From: Blautia_A aquisgranensis
GTDB lineage: Bacteria > Bacillota > Clostridia > Lachnospirales > Lachnospiraceae
Length of the DNA: 64,000 bases
Direction of reading: 5' to 3'
Assembly: GCF_040096615.1 (NCBI RefSeq)
Contig: NZ_JBBMEJ010000005.1
Span: 62,001-126,000, forward strand
Shown here piece by piece: positions 25,671-34,005 of this stretch. Position 1 is the first letter of the stretch. Each line of letters starts with the position of its first letter. The notes under the pieces were generated by a model. It made no database searches, had not been told where the DNA came from, and worked only from the letters and a program-made list of their open reading frames with translations. A program made the translations under genes and the position numbers.

Positions 25671-25717
25671 GCCAGTATTCAGAAGCCGGAATCTCCGACC
25701 ACTTCTTAATACCCGGC
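25671..25717 (+). promoter_or_regulatory. structured rpsO leader, probable S15 autoregulatory element
   Basis: An imperfect helix: GCC, GTATT and AGAAG in the 5' arm pair with CTTCT, AATAC and GGC in the 3' arm, and it encloses a small CGGA-ATC-TCCG hairpin. It starts shortly after the promoter and ends 32 bases before the rpsO start codon. S15 controls its own translation through leader RNA in several bacteria; the role here is inferred from position and fold. Confidence 0.5.
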
Positions 25718-25748
25718 GTTTAATTAAAAATTCAAGGAGGAAACAACA

Positions 25749-26015
25749 ATGATTTCTAAAGAGAAAAAAGCAGCGATCATGAAAGAGTATGCAAGAACAG
25801 AGGGTGACACAGGTTCACCGGAGGTTCAGGTTGCAGTTCTTACAGCAAGAATCCAGGAGCTCACAGAGCATCTTAAAACACACCACAAAGATCATCATTC
25901 CAGAAGAGGTCTTCTGAAAATGGTAGGTCAGAGACGTGGCCTTCTTGCTTACCTTAAGAAAACAGACATCGAAAGATACCGTGCACTGATTGAGAAATTA
26001 GGTTTAAGAAAATAA
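25749..26015 (+). CDS. rpsO: 30S ribosomal protein S15
   Basis: 88 residues, the standard length. It has the S15 signature TGSPEVQVAVLTARI, THHKDHHSRRGLLKMVGQRR and LLAYLKK, and binds 16S rRNA at a three-way junction. A strong CAAGGAGG site precedes the start. It has its own promoter and terminator within the larger operon. Confidence 0.98.
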   Translation: MISKEKKAAIMKEYARTEGDTGSPEVQVAVLTARIQELTEHLKTHHKDHHSRRGLLKMVGQRRGLLAYLKKTDIERYRALIEKLGLRK

Positions 26016-26026
26016 TTGCTACGGGA

Positions 26027-26056
26027 GGGGCGGATGATTCCATCCGCCCCGTTTTT
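26027..26056 (+). terminator. rpsO terminator
   Basis: GGGGCGGATG, loop ATTC, CATCCGCCCC, then GTTTTT: a ten-pair perfect stem. Some read-through into pnp is probable, as in other bacteria. Confidence 0.88.
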
Positions 26057-26091
26057 ACCATGTGTGGGTAAACACACATATGGAATTACCG

Positions 26092-26187
26092 CAGGAGCGA
26101 TTTCCGAGACTACTGAAAAGCCCATTTCCGGTCGAGATATTTTTTAATCCCAAAGGAAGTGGCCTTTTCAGTTGTTTCGGGCTCCTG
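26092..26187 (+). promoter_or_regulatory. long hairpin in the pnp leader
   Basis: One extended stem: CAGGAGC/GCTCCTG, then CCGAGAC/GTTTCGG, then CTGAAAAG/CTTTTCAG, one mismatch, then CCATTTCC/GGAAGTGG, closing an AT-rich loop of about 25 bases. Such a leader duplex is the kind of structure RNase III cuts in E. coli pnp autoregulation. It ends 40 bases before the start codon. The regulatory role is inferred. Confidence 0.6.
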
Positions 26188-26227
26188 TCAGATTAAGAAT
26201 ATTATTTAACAGAAAAGGAGAACGAAT

Positions 26228-28321
26228 ATGTACAAAAGTTATTCCATGGAACTTGCAGGAAGAACACTGACTGTAGATATCGGACGTGTTGCCAAACAGG
26301 CAAACGGTGCTGCTCTTATGCACTACGGCGATACCACAGTACTTGCTACAGCTACCGCATCCAAAGAGCCAAGAGAGGGAATCGATTTCTTCCCGCTGAG
26401 CGTTGAGTATGAGGAGAAGATGTACGCAGTAGGAAAGATCCCGGGAGGTTTCAATAAGAGAGAGGGTAAGGCAAGCGAGCATGCAATCCTTACTTCCCGT
26501 GTTATCGACCGTCCGATGCGTCCACTGTTCCCGAAGGATTACAGAAATGACGTAACACTGGTAGACATGGTTATGTCTGTAGACCCTGAGTGTAATCCGG
26601 AGATCCCGGCTATGCTTGGTTCCTCTATCGCAACCTGTATTTCCGACATTCCGTTTGACGGACCTTGTGCAACAACACAGGTTGGTATGATCGACGGCGA
26701 GTTTATCATCAACCCGACACTTGCTCAGAAGGCAGTTTCTGATCTTCAGCTTACTGTAGCTTCCACAAGAGAGAAAGTCATCATGATCGAGGCCGGAGCT
26801 AACGAGATTCCGGAAGACAAGATGATCGAAGCAATCTACAAGGCTCATGAAGTAAACCAGGAGATCATCAAATTTATCGACAAGATCGTTGCAGAGTGCG
26901 GAAAAGAGAAACATTCCTACGAATCCTGTGCAGTTCCGCAGGAACTGTTCGATGAGATCAAGAAGATCGTTCCTCCGGAAGAGATGGAGGTTGCCGTATT
27001 CTCCGATGACAAGCAGACACGTGAGAATAACATCAGCGAGATCACAGACAAGCTGAAAGAAGCTTTTGCAGATAATGAGGAGTGGCTTGCAGTTCTTGGT
27101 GAGGCTGTGTACCAGTACCAGAAGAAGACTGTACGTAAGATGATTCTCAAAGATCACAAACGTCCGGACGGACGTGAGATCAGACAGATCCGTCCGCTGG
27201 CAGCAGAGACAGATATCATCCCGAGAGTTCATGGTTCTGCCATGTTCACAAGAGGACAGACACAGATCTGTACTGTTACCACACTGGCTCCTCTTACAGA
27301 GGCACAGCGTCTTGACGGACTGGATGAGTTCGAGACATCCAAGAGATATATGCATCACTATAACTTCCCGTCATACTCTGTAGGTGAGACAAAACCTTCC
27401 AGAGGACCGGGACGTCGTGAGATCGGTCACGGAGCACTTGCTGAGAGAGCACTGGTACCGGTACTTCCTACAGAGGAAGAGTTCCCGTATGCGATCCGTA
27501 CTGTATCTGAGACATTTGAGTCCAATGGTTCCACATCACAGGCAAGTATCTGTGCATCTACCATGTCACTGATGGCTGCAGGTGTACCGATCAAGAAACC
27601 GGTTGCAGGTATCTCCTGCGGACTTGTTACAGGCGACACAGACGATGATTACATCGTTCTTACAGATATCCAGGGACTTGAGGACTTCTTCGGAGATATG
27701 GACTTCAAGGTAGCCGGAACACATGACGGAATCACAGCAATCCAGATGGATATCAAGATCCATGGTCTTACAAGACCGATCGTTGAGGAAGCAATCCGCA
27801 GAACAAAAGAGGCAAGAGAGTACATCCTGACAGAGGTTATGGAGAAATGCATCGACAAGCCTCGTACATCCGTTGGCGAGTTTGCTCCGAAGATCATCCA
27901 GATCCAGATCGATCCGCAGAAGATCGGTGATGTTGTAGGCCAGAGAGGAAAGACTATCAATACCATTATCGAGCGCACAGGCGTGAAGATCGATATCACA
28001 GATGACGGTGCAGTTTCCATCTGCGGAACAGATCAGAAGGGTATGGATGAGGCGAAGCGCATGATCGAGATCATCACTACTGATTTTGAGGCAGGACAGA
28101 TCTTTACAGGCCGCGTAGTCAGCATCAAAGAGTTCGGTGCTTTCCTTGAGTTTGCACCTGGCAAGGAGGGAATGGTACACATTTCCAAGATTTCCAAACA
28201 GAGAATCAACCGTGTTGAGGATGTTCTTACACTTGGCGACAAGGTTAAGGTTATCTGCCTTGGTAAGGATAAGATGGGAAGAATCAGCTTCAGCATGAAG
28301 GATGTACCGGAAGAAGCATAA
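26228..28321 (+). CDS. pnp: polyribonucleotide nucleotidyltransferase (PNPase)
   Basis: 697 residues; the phosphorolytic 3'-5' exoribonuclease of RNA turnover. Two RNase PH domains (GRVAKQANGAALMHYGDTTV near residue 20; GSAMFTRGQTQ near 335) flank a helical linker, and the phosphate-binding loop NGSTSQAS is intact. A KH domain (VVGQRGKTINTIIERTG) and an S1 domain (FTGRVVSIKEFGAFLEF) follow. Start ATG 26228 has AAAAGGAG. Its leader contains a long hairpin suited to autoregulation. Confidence 0.97.
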   Translation: MYKSYSMELAGRTLTVDIGRVAKQANGAALMHYGDTTVLATATASKEPREGIDFFPLSVEYEEKMYAVGKIPGGFNKREGKASEHAILTSRVIDRPMRPLFPKDYRNDVTLVDMVMSVDPECNPEIPAMLGSSIATCISDIPFDGPCATTQVGMIDGEFIINPTLAQKAVSDLQLTVASTREKVIMIEAGANEIPEDKMIEAIYKAHEVNQEIIKFIDKIVAECGKEKHSYESCAVPQELFDEIKKIVPPEEMEVAVFSDDKQTRENNISEITDKLKEAFADNEEWLAVLGEAVYQYQKKTVRKMILKDHKRPDGREIRQIRPLAAETDIIPRVHGSAMFTRGQTQICTVTTLAPLTEAQRLDGLDEFETSKRYMHHYNFPSYSVGETKPSRGPGRREIGHGALAERALVPVLPTEEEFPYAIRTVSETFESNGSTSQASICASTMSLMAAGVPIKKPVAGISCGLVTGDTDDDYIVLTDIQGLEDFFGDMDFKVAGTHDGITAIQMDIKIHGLTRPIVEEAIRRTKEAREYILTEVMEKCIDKPRTSVGEFAPKIIQIQIDPQKIGDVVGQRGKTINTIIERTGVKIDITDDGAVSICGTDQKGMDEAKRMIEIITTDFEAGQIFTGRVVSIKEFGAFLEFAPGKEGMVHISKISKQRINRVEDVLTLGDKVKVICLGKDKMGRISFSMKDVPEEA

Positions 28322-28324
28322 ATT

Positions 28325-28816
28325 ATGAGATATCACAATATTACCAAGGACGATATGTTAAACGGAGACGGACTTCGTGTAGTACTCTGGGTGGCCGGGT
28401 GTTCCCACGGCTGCCGGGAGTGCCAGAATCCCATAACCTGGGATCCTGCCGGAGGCCTTCCTTTTACGGACAGCGAGCGCGCTGAGATATTTGCAGAGCT
28501 GGACAAGGATTATATCAGCGGAATCACTTTTTCAGGCGGAGATCCGCTGCACCCTTCCAATATCGCTGAGGTAACAGCTCTTGCAAGAGAGATCAGAGAG
28601 AAGTATCCGGACAAGACGATCTGGCTGTATACAGGCTCTCTGTGGGAAGAGATCCAGGAGTACGAGATCGTCCGTTATCTGGATGTATGTGTTGACGGCG
28701 AATTTCAGGTAGAACGAAAAGAAGTTCTTCTGAAATGGTGTGGTTCCGCCAACCAGAGAGTAATCAATGTACCTGCAACACTGCGTGAGGGCAGGGTTGT
28801 CCTTTATGTAGACTGA
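28325..28816 (+). CDS. nrdG: anaerobic ribonucleoside-triphosphate reductase activating protein
   Basis: 163-residue radical-SAM enzyme that installs the glycyl radical on NrdD. The cluster ligands are in CSHGCRECQNP (C-x3-C-x2-C); GDGLRVVLWVAG and TFSGGDPLHP are family motifs. It begins 3 bases after pnp stops and uses GGAAGAAG, which overlaps the end of pnp. The nrdD gene is not in this window. It indicates anaerobic deoxynucleotide synthesis. Confidence 0.93.
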   Translation: MRYHNITKDDMLNGDGLRVVLWVAGCSHGCRECQNPITWDPAGGLPFTDSERAEIFAELDKDYISGITFSGGDPLHPSNIAEVTALAREIREKYPDKTIWLYTGSLWEEIQEYEIVRYLDVCVDGEFQVERKEVLLKWCGSANQRVINVPATLREGRVVLYVD

Positions 28817-28858
28817 GAAAGCAGATAAACCTGGAACAGCGAATAAGAGGGAGACTTT

Positions 28859-29374
28859 ATGAAACGAATCGCAAAATTTCACAAAGTGAGTTTTGAGCAG
28901 TTTGCAAAAGACTGGAAAGATACATTTGGAGAGATTACGGAAGAAAAACTCCAGAATATCTATGAGAACCTGAAGCTTCCGAAGAGAGCAACAACAGGAA
29001 GTGCAGGATATGATTTCTATGCGCCGGTGGATGTAACCATGAAACCGGGTGAGATCGTCAAGATTCCTACAGGAATCCGTGTGGAAATGGAAGAAGGATG
29101 GGTCTTAAAATGCTATCCGAGAAGCGGACTGGGATTCAAATTCCGTCTGCAGCTGAATAATACGGTTGGAATTATTGACAGTGACTATTTCTTTTCTGAT
29201 AACGAGGGTCATATCTTTGCGAAGCTGACTAACGATACAAGAGAAGATAAAACAATTCAGATTCCGGCAGGAACAGGTTTCATGCAGGGAATCTTCGTAG
29301 AGTATGGAATTACAGTGGATGATGATGCGGAAGCTGTAAGAAATGGCGGTTTTGGAAGTACTACAAAAGCATAA
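28859..29374 (+). CDS. dut: dUTPase family protein
   Basis: 171 residues; hydrolyses dUTP to dUMP. Motifs in order: ATTGSAGYDFYAP (1), YPRSGLGFK (2), NTVGIIDSDYF (3), GTGFMQGIFVEYG (4) and RNGGFGSTTK (5, the lid motif). An N-terminal extension of about 38 residues precedes motif 1, and motif 4 is weaker than usual. It sits next to nrdG, suggesting a small nucleotide-metabolism unit. It could also accept dCTP-type substrates, but the motif set favours dUTP. Confidence 0.85.
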   Translation: MKRIAKFHKVSFEQFAKDWKDTFGEITEEKLQNIYENLKLPKRATTGSAGYDFYAPVDVTMKPGEIVKIPTGIRVEMEEGWVLKCYPRSGLGFKFRLQLNNTVGIIDSDYFFSDNEGHIFAKLTNDTREDKTIQIPAGTGFMQGIFVEYGITVDDDAEAVRNGGFGSTTKA

Positions 29375-29390
29375 ATAAAAGATATAAGAA

Positions 29391-29430
29391 TAAGCCCGGG
29401 AAGAAGACTGATCTTCAGATCCCGGGCTTA
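29391..29430. terminator. bidirectional terminator between dut and the DUF1292 gene
   Basis: TAAGCCCGGGA and TCCCGGGCTTA form a perfect 11-pair stem with T-rich sequence after it on the plus strand and A/T-rich sequence on the other side. Confidence 0.8.
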
Positions 29431-29460
29431 TTTCATATCATCGATAAAATTGAAAAAATG

Positions 29461-29835
29461 TTAGTTGAGAGGTGCATTAGCTTCCTCATCTGCACGTGCT
29501 TTCTCGATCACTGCATCGAAAGCAGCAGCAGCTGCCGCGTATTCATCGTCATCCTCAATATTGGCAAGCATCGGATCTCCCTCCGGTGTGCGTGAGAAGC
29601 TGTAAAGATATACTTCGCCGCTCTCATTCTGACCGTTCTCATCCAGTGGAAGAAGTGCGATATATTCGTTCTTCTCAACCGGGAAGATCGTGAGGATGGC
29701 ACATTCTACCTCTGTGTCGTCATCCATGGTCAGTGTGATGGTGTGATGTGCCTCATCAACCTTATTACTGCAGCCTGCTGTACAGGAAGCACAGTCGCTT
29801 GGACTGCAGCTGTTGCTGTTGAATTCATCGCTCAT
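29461..29835 (-). CDS. DUF1292 (YrzB-like) acidic protein with a Cys-rich N-terminus
   Basis: 124 residues. The central part (ITLTMDDDTEVECAILTIF, then YIALLPLDE, EVYLYSF) is the DUF1292 pattern of small Firmicutes proteins of unknown function. The first 25 residues hold four cysteines in CSPSDCASCTAGC, which may bind metal or an Fe-S cluster. The tail is Ala- and Asp-rich. It is transcribed alone, convergent with dut, with AGGGTTTA before ATG. Confidence 0.75.
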   Translation of the reverse strand: MSDEFNSNSCSPSDCASCTAGCSNKVDEAHHTITLTMDDDTEVECAILTIFPVEKNEYIALLPLDENGQNESGEVYLYSFSRTPEGDPMLANIEDDDEYAAAAAAFDAVIEKARADEEANAPLN

Positions 29836-29958
29836 AAAATAAACCCTCCGTTCTGATTATAACTGTCCCCGGATAATAAGGGACCGTGTGCGTGATATAA
29901 AAAACATTTTAACAGATAAAACACCCGACAGCAATAAAATCTTTTATACAAATATTTT

Positions 29959-29987
29959 TTGCTTAATCCGTCAATGTGAGATATAAT
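29959..29987 (+). promoter_or_regulatory. promoter of the exonuclease III gene
   Basis: TTGCTT at 29959-29964, a 17-base spacer, then TATAAT at 29982-29987, 29 bases before the start codon. Confidence 0.6.
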
Positions 29988-30016
29988 AAAAACATGACGA
30001 AAAGGAGAAAAAATTT

Positions 30017-30772
30017 ATGAAATTAATTTCCTGGAATGTAAATGGAATCCGGGCCTGTATCACCAAAGGCTTTGAGGAACGGTTTCGTGAGCTGGATGCA
30101 GATGTATTCTGCCTTCAGGAGACGAAATGCCAGCAGGGACAGGTGAAACTGGAACTTCCCGGTTATCATCAGTATTGGAATTATGCCAACCGAAGAGGCT
30201 ATTCAGGTACCGCTGTTTTTACGAAGAAGGAGCCGATGTCTGTAGTTTATGGAATTGGAATTGAGGAGCATGACAAGGAAGGCCGTGTGATCACACTGGA
30301 ATTTGAGAATTATTACTTTGTCACCGTATATACACCGAATTCACAGAGTGAATTAAGAAGACTGGAATACCGTATGGAATGGGAACGGGATTTTCTGGAC
30401 TATCTTCTCGGACTTCAGGAGAAGAAGCCTGTGATCTGCTGTGGCGATCTCAACGTGGCACATCAGGAGATCGACCTTAAAAATCCAAAAACAAACCGTA
30501 AAAATGCAGGTTTTACAGATGAAGAAAGAGCATGCTTTACCAGAGTGCTTGAGAGTGGATTTATTGATACTTTCCGTTATTTTTATCCGGATAAAGAGGG
30601 AGTTTACTCCTGGTGGTCTTACCGTTTCAAGGCAAGAGAGAAGAATGCAGGATGGCGTATCGATTATTTCCTGACATCTCCATCTTTGAAAGATAGACTT
30701 CAGGATGCGAAGATCCATGGGGAGATCATGGGATCCGATCATTGTCCGGTAGAACTGGATATTGAACTATAA
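30017..30772 (+). CDS. xth: exodeoxyribonuclease III / AP endonuclease
   Basis: 251 residues of the exonuclease III (EEP) family for base-excision repair. Motifs: MKLISWNVNGIRA, CLQETKCQ (catalytic Glu), VYTPNSQSELRRLEYR, CCGDLNVAHQEIDLKN and the terminal SDHCPVELDIEL (catalytic Asp-His). Full length, with AAAAGGAG before ATG. The downstream amylase-like gene begins 25 bases after its stop. Confidence 0.95.
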   Translation: MKLISWNVNGIRACITKGFEERFRELDADVFCLQETKCQQGQVKLELPGYHQYWNYANRRGYSGTAVFTKKEPMSVVYGIGIEEHDKEGRVITLEFENYYFVTVYTPNSQSELRRLEYRMEWERDFLDYLLGLQEKKPVICCGDLNVAHQEIDLKNPKTNRKNAGFTDEERACFTRVLESGFIDTFRYFYPDKEGVYSWWSYRFKAREKNAGWRIDYFLTSPSLKDRLQDAKIHGEIMGSDHCPVELDIEL

Positions 30773-30797
30773 AAAAGAAAAAAAGGAGGGGATTCCC

Positions 30798-32723
30798 TTG
30801 GCGAGCCGCAGACTAGGAAAAGTTGAGAGAGGCTATCCGCTGATACTTGGAGCTAATAAAGTAGAGGGTGGTTATAATTTTGCAGTGGAGGCTTCGGAAA
30901 CTTCTGAAGTGTCCCTGCTTCTGTATAAAAAAAGAGGAACAGCCACACCGGTGGAGATCGTTTTTCCGGAGGATTTTCATACAGGCCGTGTGTGGGCACT
31001 GAAGCTTGCGGATGTTTCCCTGAAGGATTACGAATACAACTACAGGATTGACGGAGAGATCGTACAGGATCCTTATGCGTATGGGCTTAAAGGAAGAGAA
31101 CATTTTGGTGCGCCCTTTGATCCGGAGAAGGAGGTACGCTGCCGTTTCCTTACGGAAGATATTTCCGGTTGGGAAGAGGAGAGTGCACCGGCTGTTGAAT
31201 ACGACAATATGATCCTGTATAAGCTTCATGTGCGTGGATACACAAAGCTTGCCAGAAAACAGGTATCTCATAAGGGGACTTTTCTTGGACTGACCGAGAT
31301 GATTCCTTACTGGAAGGAGCTGGGGATCAATGCCATTGAACTGATGCCGGCCTATGAATTCTGTGAGGTTCCTGCCGGAAAAGATGAAAAAGGCAGTGAG
31401 CATATCAAGACCCGCCGTAGAGAGAATGTGGTGAATTACTGGGGATATGCGCCGGGATTTTATTTCAGCCCGAAGAGTGCTTACTGCAGTACCAGGGAAC
31501 CGGAGCAGGAATTCCGATATCTGATCCGGGAGCTTCATAAGAATGACATCGCCTGTATCATGGAGTTTTATTTTCCGGAGGGAACGGACAGCATGATAGC
31601 ACTTCGGGCACTGCAGTTCTGGAGAGCTTTTTATCATGTGGATGGATTCCATGTGTTAGGTGAGGGAGCCAACCGGGAAATGCTTCTCCGTGACGGCATC
31701 CTTTCCGGGGCAAAAATGATCTTTCAGGGCTTTGATTTTGATCAGTTTTACAGAGGAAAATTTCCGGATAAACGCTGCGGCGCGGAGAGCAATATGAACT
31801 TCCTTCAGGATATGCGTCGTTTTCTTAAGAGCGATGAAGGTATGGTGGAGGCAGCAGCATGGCATATCCGCCATAACAGTGAGAATCATGGTGTGATCAA
31901 CTATATGGTGTGCCAGGACGGTTTCACTATGAATGATCTGGTAAGCTATAATTACAAGCATAACGAGGCAAATGAGGAAGGAAATCAGGACGGAAGCAGC
32001 TACAATTATTCCTGGAACTGCGGGATCGAAGGCCCAAGCCGTAAGATTTCCGTGCGTCAGATGCGGGAACGCCAGATGAAGAATGCCTTTCTGATGATGC
32101 TTTTAAGCCAGGGAGTTCCGATGATCTATAACGGCGATGAGTTCGGCAATTCCCAGGGTGGTAATAACAATGCTTACTGCCAGGATAATGTTACAGGCTG
32201 GATCGACTGGAAGGGACTTAGCCGGAACCGTGAGCTGTATGAATTTGTAAAGGATGCCATTTCTTTCCGGAAGGATCATCCGGTGCTTCATATGGCGAGA
32301 GAGCTTAAAGGTGTGGATTACCTTACAAAAGGTTTCCCGGATGTATCGCTGCATGGTGAGCGTGCATGGTATTTAAGCTATGAGAACACCAGCCGCCTTC
32401 TTGGGCTTATGTATTATGGCGCATATGCAAGAGAGGAAAACGATCAGAAGGCTTCTGAGGATGATTTTATCTATGTAGGCTATAATTTCCACTGGGAGAA
32501 CCGGAGACTGGCACTTCCGAACCTTCCGGATGGTATGTGCTGGAAAAAAATTACCGATACATCTTTCTATGGAGAAGGCTTCCATGTGAAAGACGCAGAA
32601 GAATATAAGAAAACGATCGAAATAGGCCCGCGTGCCATTGTGGTGCTTCTGGGCAGACAGGAGGCAAAAAAAGATGCAGGCATGGCACACGTTGCTGCAC
32701 TTCAAGACGATCACCAGGCATAA
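30798..32723 (+). CDS. isoamylase/pullulanase-like GH13 protein without catalytic residues
   Basis: 641 residues with the layout of a glycogen-debranching GH13 enzyme: an N-terminal CBM48-like beta domain, a TIM barrel and a C-terminal beta domain. Retained: KLHVRGYTK, FYFSPKSAYCS, DGFTMNDLVSYNYKHNEAN and IYNGDEFGNSQGGNNN. All catalytic positions I can locate are changed. The first conserved region reads IMEFYF where DVVYNH is expected (about 255). The nucleophile region reads DGFHVL rather than GFRFD (about 282). The general-acid region near 306 has no Glu, and region IV is CQDGF in place of AHDGF (about 372). A non-hydrolytic, perhaps glucan-binding, role is inferred. The start is TTG 30798 after AGGAGGG. 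Confidence 0.8.
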   Translation: MASRRLGKVERGYPLILGANKVEGGYNFAVEASETSEVSLLLYKKRGTATPVEIVFPEDFHTGRVWALKLADVSLKDYEYNYRIDGEIVQDPYAYGLKGREHFGAPFDPEKEVRCRFLTEDISGWEEESAPAVEYDNMILYKLHVRGYTKLARKQVSHKGTFLGLTEMIPYWKELGINAIELMPAYEFCEVPAGKDEKGSEHIKTRRRENVVNYWGYAPGFYFSPKSAYCSTREPEQEFRYLIRELHKNDIACIMEFYFPEGTDSMIALRALQFWRAFYHVDGFHVLGEGANREMLLRDGILSGAKMIFQGFDFDQFYRGKFPDKRCGAESNMNFLQDMRRFLKSDEGMVEAAAWHIRHNSENHGVINYMVCQDGFTMNDLVSYNYKHNEANEEGNQDGSSYNYSWNCGIEGPSRKISVRQMRERQMKNAFLMMLLSQGVPMIYNGDEFGNSQGGNNNAYCQDNVTGWIDWKGLSRNRELYEFVKDAISFRKDHPVLHMARELKGVDYLTKGFPDVSLHGERAWYLSYENTSRLLGLMYYGAYAREENDQKASEDDFIYVGYNFHWENRRLALPNLPDGMCWKKITDTSFYGEGFHVKDAEEYKKTIEIGPRAIVVLLGRQEAKKDAGMAHVAALQDDHQA

Positions 32724-33228
32724 GCTTCTGGTAATGAAATACTGTTTCCGCATTGGACTGTACAAGCAGGGACTGCTTCACGATCTGTCCAAATATTCGC
32801 CAACGGAATTTCTGGTAGGCTGTAAGTATTATCAGGGAACAAGAAGCCCCAATAATGCAGAGCGGGAGGCAACCGGAGTTTCCATGTCCTGGCTGCATCA
32901 CAAAGGCAGGAACAAGCATCATTTTGAGCACTGGGTGGACTATTCCCTTGATGGAGAACATGTGATCATGGGAGCCAGAATGCCGAAAAAATATGTGGCA
33001 GAGATGGTCATGGACCGGATCAGTGCATCCAGAAATTATCTGGGGGATGCCTATACCCATCATGAACCGCTGGATTATTTTCTGAAAAGCAAGGAGAAGC
33101 TCTGGTTCATCCATCCACAGACAAAGAAAGAACTGGAGGGACTTTTGAGGATTCTGGACAGATACGGAGAAGATAAGGCATTATGGTATATCCGGAATGT
33201 ATATCTGGGTAAAGGCAGAAAAAGATAG
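32674..33228 (+). CDS. DUF5662 family protein
   Basis: 184 residues, starting inside the end of the GH13-like gene after AGGAGGC. It contains LLHDLSKYSPTEF, WLHHKGRNKHHFEHW and AYTHHEP: many His/Asp residues arranged as in HD-type metal-dependent proteins. I recognise the pattern as DUF5662, of unknown function and common in Lachnospiraceae. The 50-base overlap implies coupling with the amylase-like gene. No membrane segment. Confidence 0.7.
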   Translation: MQAWHTLLHFKTITRHKLLVMKYCFRIGLYKQGLLHDLSKYSPTEFLVGCKYYQGTRSPNNAEREATGVSMSWLHHKGRNKHHFEHWVDYSLDGEHVIMGARMPKKYVAEMVMDRISASRNYLGDAYTHHEPLDYFLKSKEKLWFIHPQTKKELEGLLRILDRYGEDKALWYIRNVYLGKGRKR

Positions 33229-33285
33229 GGGTATATTTTTCGAAAGCAGTCTGATATAATATTCAGATATCAGGAGGAAGAATGA

Positions 33286-33864
33286 ATGGACACACCAACA
33301 ATTGCGAAATACTATAGAGAGAAAGAGCCCATGGAACGACTGAAGCTTCTGGAGCAGTCCATTGCGGCAGAGGAAGATCCGGAAGGAAATAAAGTCCGTA
33401 AGGAGCTGTGGGATATCCGCTACAGCGATAAATCTGAGGTGAAAGGCACAAGAGCAGATGGCTTCCTTGCCCTCTGGATGACTTTGGAATTTAACCGGAA
33501 TTCCGGTTCCAGATTTTTCGGAACAAGAAGTGCAAAAAAAGATATCAACAAATATCTCAAAAAACTGAAATTCCAGGAGCTTCAGGAGAAGGGTGGCCTT
33601 TATGAAGAGCTTCTTTATCGTGAATGCTGCCATATGGTTCTGGTCTACATGGACCTCTGCCAGACAGATAAGTCCTATAACACAACACTTTGCGGACTGA
33701 TCCATATTAAAGAGGACAGCGCGAAGGCCAAGCTCCAGAGAGATATCCAGGAGACTGCAGTACAGCTTCCGGGAAATCTTGGAATGGAAGCAGAGCTTGG
33801 AATCATCACAAGAGCTGCCAGAGAGATCTACAGGCAGTACTATCCGAACGAAGGAAACATTTAG
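33286..33864 (+). CDS. conserved hypothetical protein, possibly a DUF6553-type family
   Basis: 192 residues, cytoplasmic and mostly helical (YREKEPMERLKLLEQSI, KKDINKYLKKLKFQELQ, CCHMVLVYMDLCQTDK). A TATAAT at 33255-33260 and CAGGAGGAAG before ATG support expression. I have a weak memory of such Lachnospiraceae proteins being grouped as a DUF, but no function is known to me and no catalytic motif is visible. A terminator follows. Confidence 0.6.
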   Translation: MDTPTIAKYYREKEPMERLKLLEQSIAAEEDPEGNKVRKELWDIRYSDKSEVKGTRADGFLALWMTLEFNRNSGSRFFGTRSAKKDINKYLKKLKFQELQEKGGLYEELLYRECCHMVLVYMDLCQTDKSYNTTLCGLIHIKEDSAKAKLQRDIQETAVQLPGNLGMEAELGIITRAAREIYRQYYPNEGNI

Positions 33865-33885
33865 GGAGCGTAAAGCTTCCGTTTC

Positions 33886-33916
33886 AGGCTGTCTGAATGC
33901 TCAGGCAGCCTTTTGT
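33886..33916 (+). terminator. terminator after the hypothetical gene
   Basis: AGGCTGTCTGA, loop ATGC, TCAGGCAGCCT, then TTTGTT: an 11-base stem with one G-T pair. Confidence 0.78.
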
Positions 33917-34005
33917 TGCCATGTATCTGCAGGCGGCTGTTAAATACTTAAATGCAGAACGTAACAGATACGGGAAGAAAAAACTCAGGAGGTTGATTTA
34001 AATTT

